From: Vesta saturnalis
Taxonomy: Eukaryota > Arthropoda > Insecta > Coleoptera > Lampyridae
Direction of reading: 5' to 3'
Assembly: GCA_036346205.1 (NCBI GenBank)
Contig: JARFJB010001965.1
Coordinates: 2,268,001-2,332,000 of the forward strand
Length of the DNA: 64,000 bases
Shown here one piece after another: positions 61,290-64,000 of the stretch (its first letter is position 1; the number at the start of each line of letters is the position of its first letter). A model generated the notes under the pieces. The model did not search any database. It was not told the DNA's origin and worked only from the letters and a program-made list of their open reading frames with translations. The translations under genes and the position numbers were made by a program.

Positions 61290-61866
61290 ATGACAAATTT
61301 TTCGAGAGCTGAGACTTTAATACCTTCTTTTTCGGGTATGTAAATGCAAATGGACGTTGTGTAGCACAATGCATCCGGTGTGCCTTGTTTCAAGTCAAAC
61401 ATCAAACATCCGCGCGGTTTAGACATTGCATCTTGGTACGCCTCTGTCAAAAACTTTGAATTTTCAGAATCTATTTGTCGCGTAAAATTTTTATTTGAGC
61501 TCGATCATGAGGTTTCTTAAATAAAATTATATAGTGAGCATTGAGAGAAATACCTCTCTGACTCCGTCCTTGATGTAAAAGGTTTTGCGTTAGAAAGAGA
61601 ACACTTAGATTTCTGTGATGTCATCCCTTGGTAAAAATATCAACTACTAAAGAACTGGATTCGCGCATGAAATCGTCAATTATTATTAACACCGGCGCCG
61701 ATCCATCAAACATATTCATATTGGACAAACCCTGCTTAAATTCCGCCACCCTTGATCGTGGAACCAATAAACCATTAAAAAAAGTGGTATGATTTTCCAC
61801 AGTCTAATGGATCTGCAACGATTGCAGAAAAAGGATGTTGAAACTAACTATCCCTTTCTGATGCTG
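61290..61866 (-). pseudogene. Polinton FtsK/HerA-type DNA packaging ATPase
   Basis: Motor expected to load DNA into the capsid. Walker A at about 61820-61791: QHPFSAIVADPLDCGKS, where the usual first Gly is Ala but GKS is kept. The spacer to FKQGLSNMNMFDGSAPV is shorter than in the family, indicating an internal deletion. Walker B region: VLIIIDDFMRES, then SLVVDIFTKG, a stop, HHRNLSVLFLTQNLLHQGRS (sensor-like TQN), SLNAHYIILFKKPHDRAQIK. Frame changes follow, then AYQDAMSKPRGCLMFDLKQG. No N-terminal domain is visible upstream of the Walker A. Confidence 0.85.
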
Positions 61867-61942
61867 AAATAGTACTTAGTTTGAAGAGAATTTGAAACAT
61901 CTTAAATAATAGTAAAAAACAGATTCAATAAAATCTTTTTTA

Positions 61943-62134
61943 TTATGTAAAACATTTGTCATCTTTACCGGTCTTATCTGTTGATTCTTCTTCTTTCTCT
62001 TCTTCTTCTGGTAATGTGATTCCATAAACATTTTTCGCTACATATTGAAAATCTTGATAATCTTCCTGCGTGGGCTGATAACAGAGCGAGTTCACCACGT
62101 ACTCCTCAATTATCGATCTCTTGCCTTTATGCAT
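61943..62134 (-). CDS. Small acidic ORF in Polinton B, unknown
   Basis: 63 codons, uninterrupted from MHKGKRSIIEEYVVNSLCYQ to an acidic tail (LPEEEEKEEE) and a stop. I do not recognise it. It lies between the packaging ATPase and another small ORF near the right terminus. The element's other genes are broken, but short frames survive by chance more easily, so intactness is weak evidence of function. Confidence 0.4.
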   Translation of the reverse strand: MHKGKRSIIEEYVVNSLCYQPTQEDYQDFQYVAKNVYGITLPEEEEKEEESTDKTGKDDKCFT

Positions 62135-62179
62135 TAAAAAGAATTAGAAGCTATAAAATAAAACAAACATATACTTACA

Positions 62180-62380
62180 TTAAACCAACTCTTCGTAATC
62201 CTCCATCAAATCGATAGTATCATTTTCACACGACATCTTATAATTAATCATATGGTACGCCTTTATCAACCCCACGTCAGCTAATAACCCATCACGGAAC
62301 AAGCCCAAAATGTGATAAGCTGTTAGAAATTCCCTGACGATGATATGCTCTCCCAACAGAATTAAATTAGCTAAACTCAA
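62180..62380 (-). CDS. Small ORF at right end of Polinton B, unknown
   Basis: 66 codons, MSLANLILLGEHIIVREFLT at the start and DTIDLMEDYEELV at the end, without stops. The first gene from the right terminus in the direction of transcription. No domain recognised; the hydrophobic start is not a clear membrane segment. Confidence 0.4.
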   Translation of the reverse strand: MSLANLILLGEHIIVREFLTAYHILGLFRDGLLADVGLIKAYHMINYKMSCENDTIDLMEDYEELV

Positions 62381-62477
62381 TTACACGTATTTAAAGCATC
62401 TTTTCTAGATTACATCATCAAGTTACGTCATCGGAAATTCCCAGGGTCAAATTACATAGAAAAAAACACAGTCACGG

Positions 62478-62600
62478 AGTAGATTAGGTTCTGAACTTGA
62501 CTAACGCAGATTAGGTTCTGAACTTGGCTAAAGTAGATTAGGTTCTGAACTTGACTAAAGTAGACTTGGTTCTGAGCTTGACCAAAGTTCTGAACTTGGT
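62478..62600. repeat. 30-bp subterminal tandem repeat of Polinton B
   Basis: About four copies of gattaggttctgaacttg plus ctaa and a short spacer, period 30. In one reverse frame it encodes a repeated QVQNLIYFS-like decapeptide, but no start or partner gene supports coding. Confidence 0.85.
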
Positions 62601-62679
62601 CAGCACCAAGGTCAGCCTCAAGATCAAAATACGTCGTCCACGTGGGCGGGTACAAAAATTGGAGAGGATGGTGCCCAAG

Positions 62680-62734
62680 TGGCCGAGGCGTGTGATGTCA
62701 CAAAAGGTGGAGGGGATGGTGCCCCGTTTCTACT
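62680..62734 (-). repeat. Polinton B right terminal inverted repeat
   Basis: The inverse of the left end: ggtgccccgtttctact at 62718-62734, preceded by gtgatgtcacaaaaggtgga. tatacg follows directly. Confidence 0.85.
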
Positions 62735-62740
62735 TATACG

Positions 62741-64000
62741 TAATATATGTATGTATGCTGAGATACCATTATTGTGGCTGAAGGAGCTTGGAAAACTCAA
62801 GTAGCCCCTCGTCCTTGAGAAGGGAATGAAATACGTGGCCTTTTCCTTTTTCTGTATTTATAAAGCAGCAAAAAAATAGGGAGAATAAATTGCAAACTGC
62901 ACTAAAAATTACAGTTTGTTTTTAGTGTTTTAAAACTAAATGGAGAGCTTACCTTAGCATGCGTAATTCGGTATCAAAGTTTCACATTCATGAATATTTA
63001 TTTGAATAAATATGTTAAATGTGAGGTTTCAGGTAAAATTGTATTCATAACACGTCATGAAAGTGTGTCCACATGACTTGGAGGTTTTAAAAAAGGCACT
63101 CAGACGCTACGTGTCGTACTTTTCGTCTTTTCATACACTCTCCGCGTATGTAAACGATCACTTTCATGACTATTGATCTAAATAACTGTTATGATTCTAG
63201 GTAGTGAAGTTAACTTTGTAAGGCAAATGTGCGGAAATGTGATATAAAACAGAAAATTGAGTCTTTAAGTTTGTCATTTGTCATTTACTACAGTTTTTCA
63301 ATATAATGTAAACAGCTACAAAATTAGGTATTTGAAACTCGTGCTCTGCTATATTTCTTGGTGCTCTCAACATATTTGTCATTTGCCGTTTTTTTTCCAG
63401 TCACGTTGCGTCCAATTAATTTTTTCATACATTTTGTGTATCAAGAAGAATGCTTAATTAGAGAAAATATTGAAGAAAATTGTGTTTTGCTTACGTCTCC
63501 AACAAAACATATCACTTCACTGACTATTTGTAGTTTAATGAGGATTTCAACGGTTTTAATTCAGATTTCAAAAATGTTTTCCTTAAATGGCGAAACTAAT
63601 TATCACCTAAAAGGTTTTCTAATTACATTGTTTATAATGGGCCTTTCATTGGATGTAGAAGTATAATCACCATTTTATTAAAAATTTGTGTAAAAGATGT
63701 TACATTACTAAATATTTCTGCAGTTTGCCAATGATGAAAAGTTCATTTCTCAAAGCATCTCCAGCTATTGTTTTGTACAAATATGTAAGATTAACAACTA
63801 AGTAACTACTTAAGAGTATGAATTGCCAACTTTAGCATAATTTATACCAATGTTTTCTGTAAATCGCACTTATTCACATTTTACATTTTGTAGAAGTAAA
63901 AAATAAATACTCAAATGCACACAATATAATTCTGAAACACCATAAATTTAATACCAGGGGACTGTAAAAAAAAAACCTACGTTGCTGCAGTTAATCTATA
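62741..64000. other. No gene recognised (1.3 kb)
   Basis: AT-rich. An open frame of 102 codons at 63358-63666 contains MFSLNGETNYHLKGF, faintly like a region of some insect transposon-associated proteins, but I cannot support a call. Confidence 0.4.

Larger units (their letters stand above)
55221..62734 (-). mobile_element. Polinton/Maverick copy B, both ends, no DNA polymerase B
   Basis: Ends are AGTAGAAACGGGGCACC at 55221 and its inverse at 62718-62734, with weaker similarity continuing for about 60 bp. The 6 bases outside are tatacg on both sides (55215-55220 and 62735-62740), the target-duplication length typical of Polintons. All recognisable genes are on the reverse strand: packaging ATPase, two small conserved proteins, integrase, penton-like, minor capsid, major capsid and protease. 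No protein-primed polymerase sequence is recognisable between the ends. Known Polintons are usually 15-20 kb; this is 7.5 kb. Confidence 0.9.

Noticed and set aside
63358..63666. 102-codon open frame with MFSLNGETNYHLKGF
   Set aside because: Only a faint resemblance to transposon-associated proteins; too little to name.

Overview
This looks like AT-rich nuclear DNA from an arthropod, most likely an insect. The repeat content fits that: Jockey-type LINEs, Ty3/gypsy, Penelope-like, Polinton/Maverick, hAT, Tc1/mariner-like and Crypton sequences, plus long (AT)n and GT-rich arrays. One element carries a spliceosomal intron. I recognise no host protein-coding gene. Nearly every coding stretch is a transposable-element relic, and most are broken by stops and frameshifts. 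No species is claimed.

Layout. 1-3381: reverse-strand gypsy-type gag, leader, primer-binding site and LTR. 3.5-4.75 kb: degenerate repeats and a Penelope endonuclease fragment. 7.56-14.25 kb: truncated Polinton copy A (protease, major capsid, tail of a minor capsid gene), split by a Jockey LINE with an 8-bp target duplication. 14.25-16.1 kb: gypsy reverse transcriptase, itself split by an LTR-leader insertion. 16.1-19.1 kb: a TA-flanked MITE, a hAT transposase with an intron, and a DUF4817-type transposase piece. 20.6-27.0 kb: (AT)n, a second Jockey-like LINE, a hAT fragment, and a 1.75-kb hexanucleotide satellite that makes spurious 600-codon open frames. 28.84-32.29 kb: a TA-flanked DNA transposon with ~0.83-kb inverted repeats. 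35.7-39.2 kb: mariner fragment, LTR, Penelope fragment and an octanucleotide satellite. 41-46 kb: another transposase and gypsy RNase H/integrase remnants. 46.2 kb: a tRNA-fragment retroposon with a 17-bp target duplication. 48.2-51.3 kb: a Penelope-like element with repeated pLTRs that contain hammerhead-ribozyme-like motifs. 52.0-53.5 kb: a long-TIR element keeping only an HTH domain. 54.1-54.9 kb: a Crypton tyrosine recombinase. 54.95-55.2 kb: a tRNA-type SINE.

The most informative element is Polinton copy B, 55221-62734. It has matching inverted termini and a perfect 6-bp target duplication (tatacg). All recognisable genes lie on the reverse strand: two small unknown ORFs, packaging ATPase (its C-terminus present twice), two small conserved proteins, integrase with chromodomain, penton-like protein, minor capsid protein, major capsid protein and adenovirus-type cysteine protease. 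Several genes abut or overlap by a few bases. I see no protein-primed DNA polymerase B, so this 7.5-kb element keeps packaging, capsid and integration genes without its replicase. It is decayed in this copy.

Taken together, the window is a nested repeat graveyard with a few well-bounded insertions. The bounded ones are Polinton B, the Jockey LINE in Polinton A, the MITE, the long-TIR mariner-like element, the tRNA retroposon and the LTR-leader insertion. Their boundaries give a relative insertion order.
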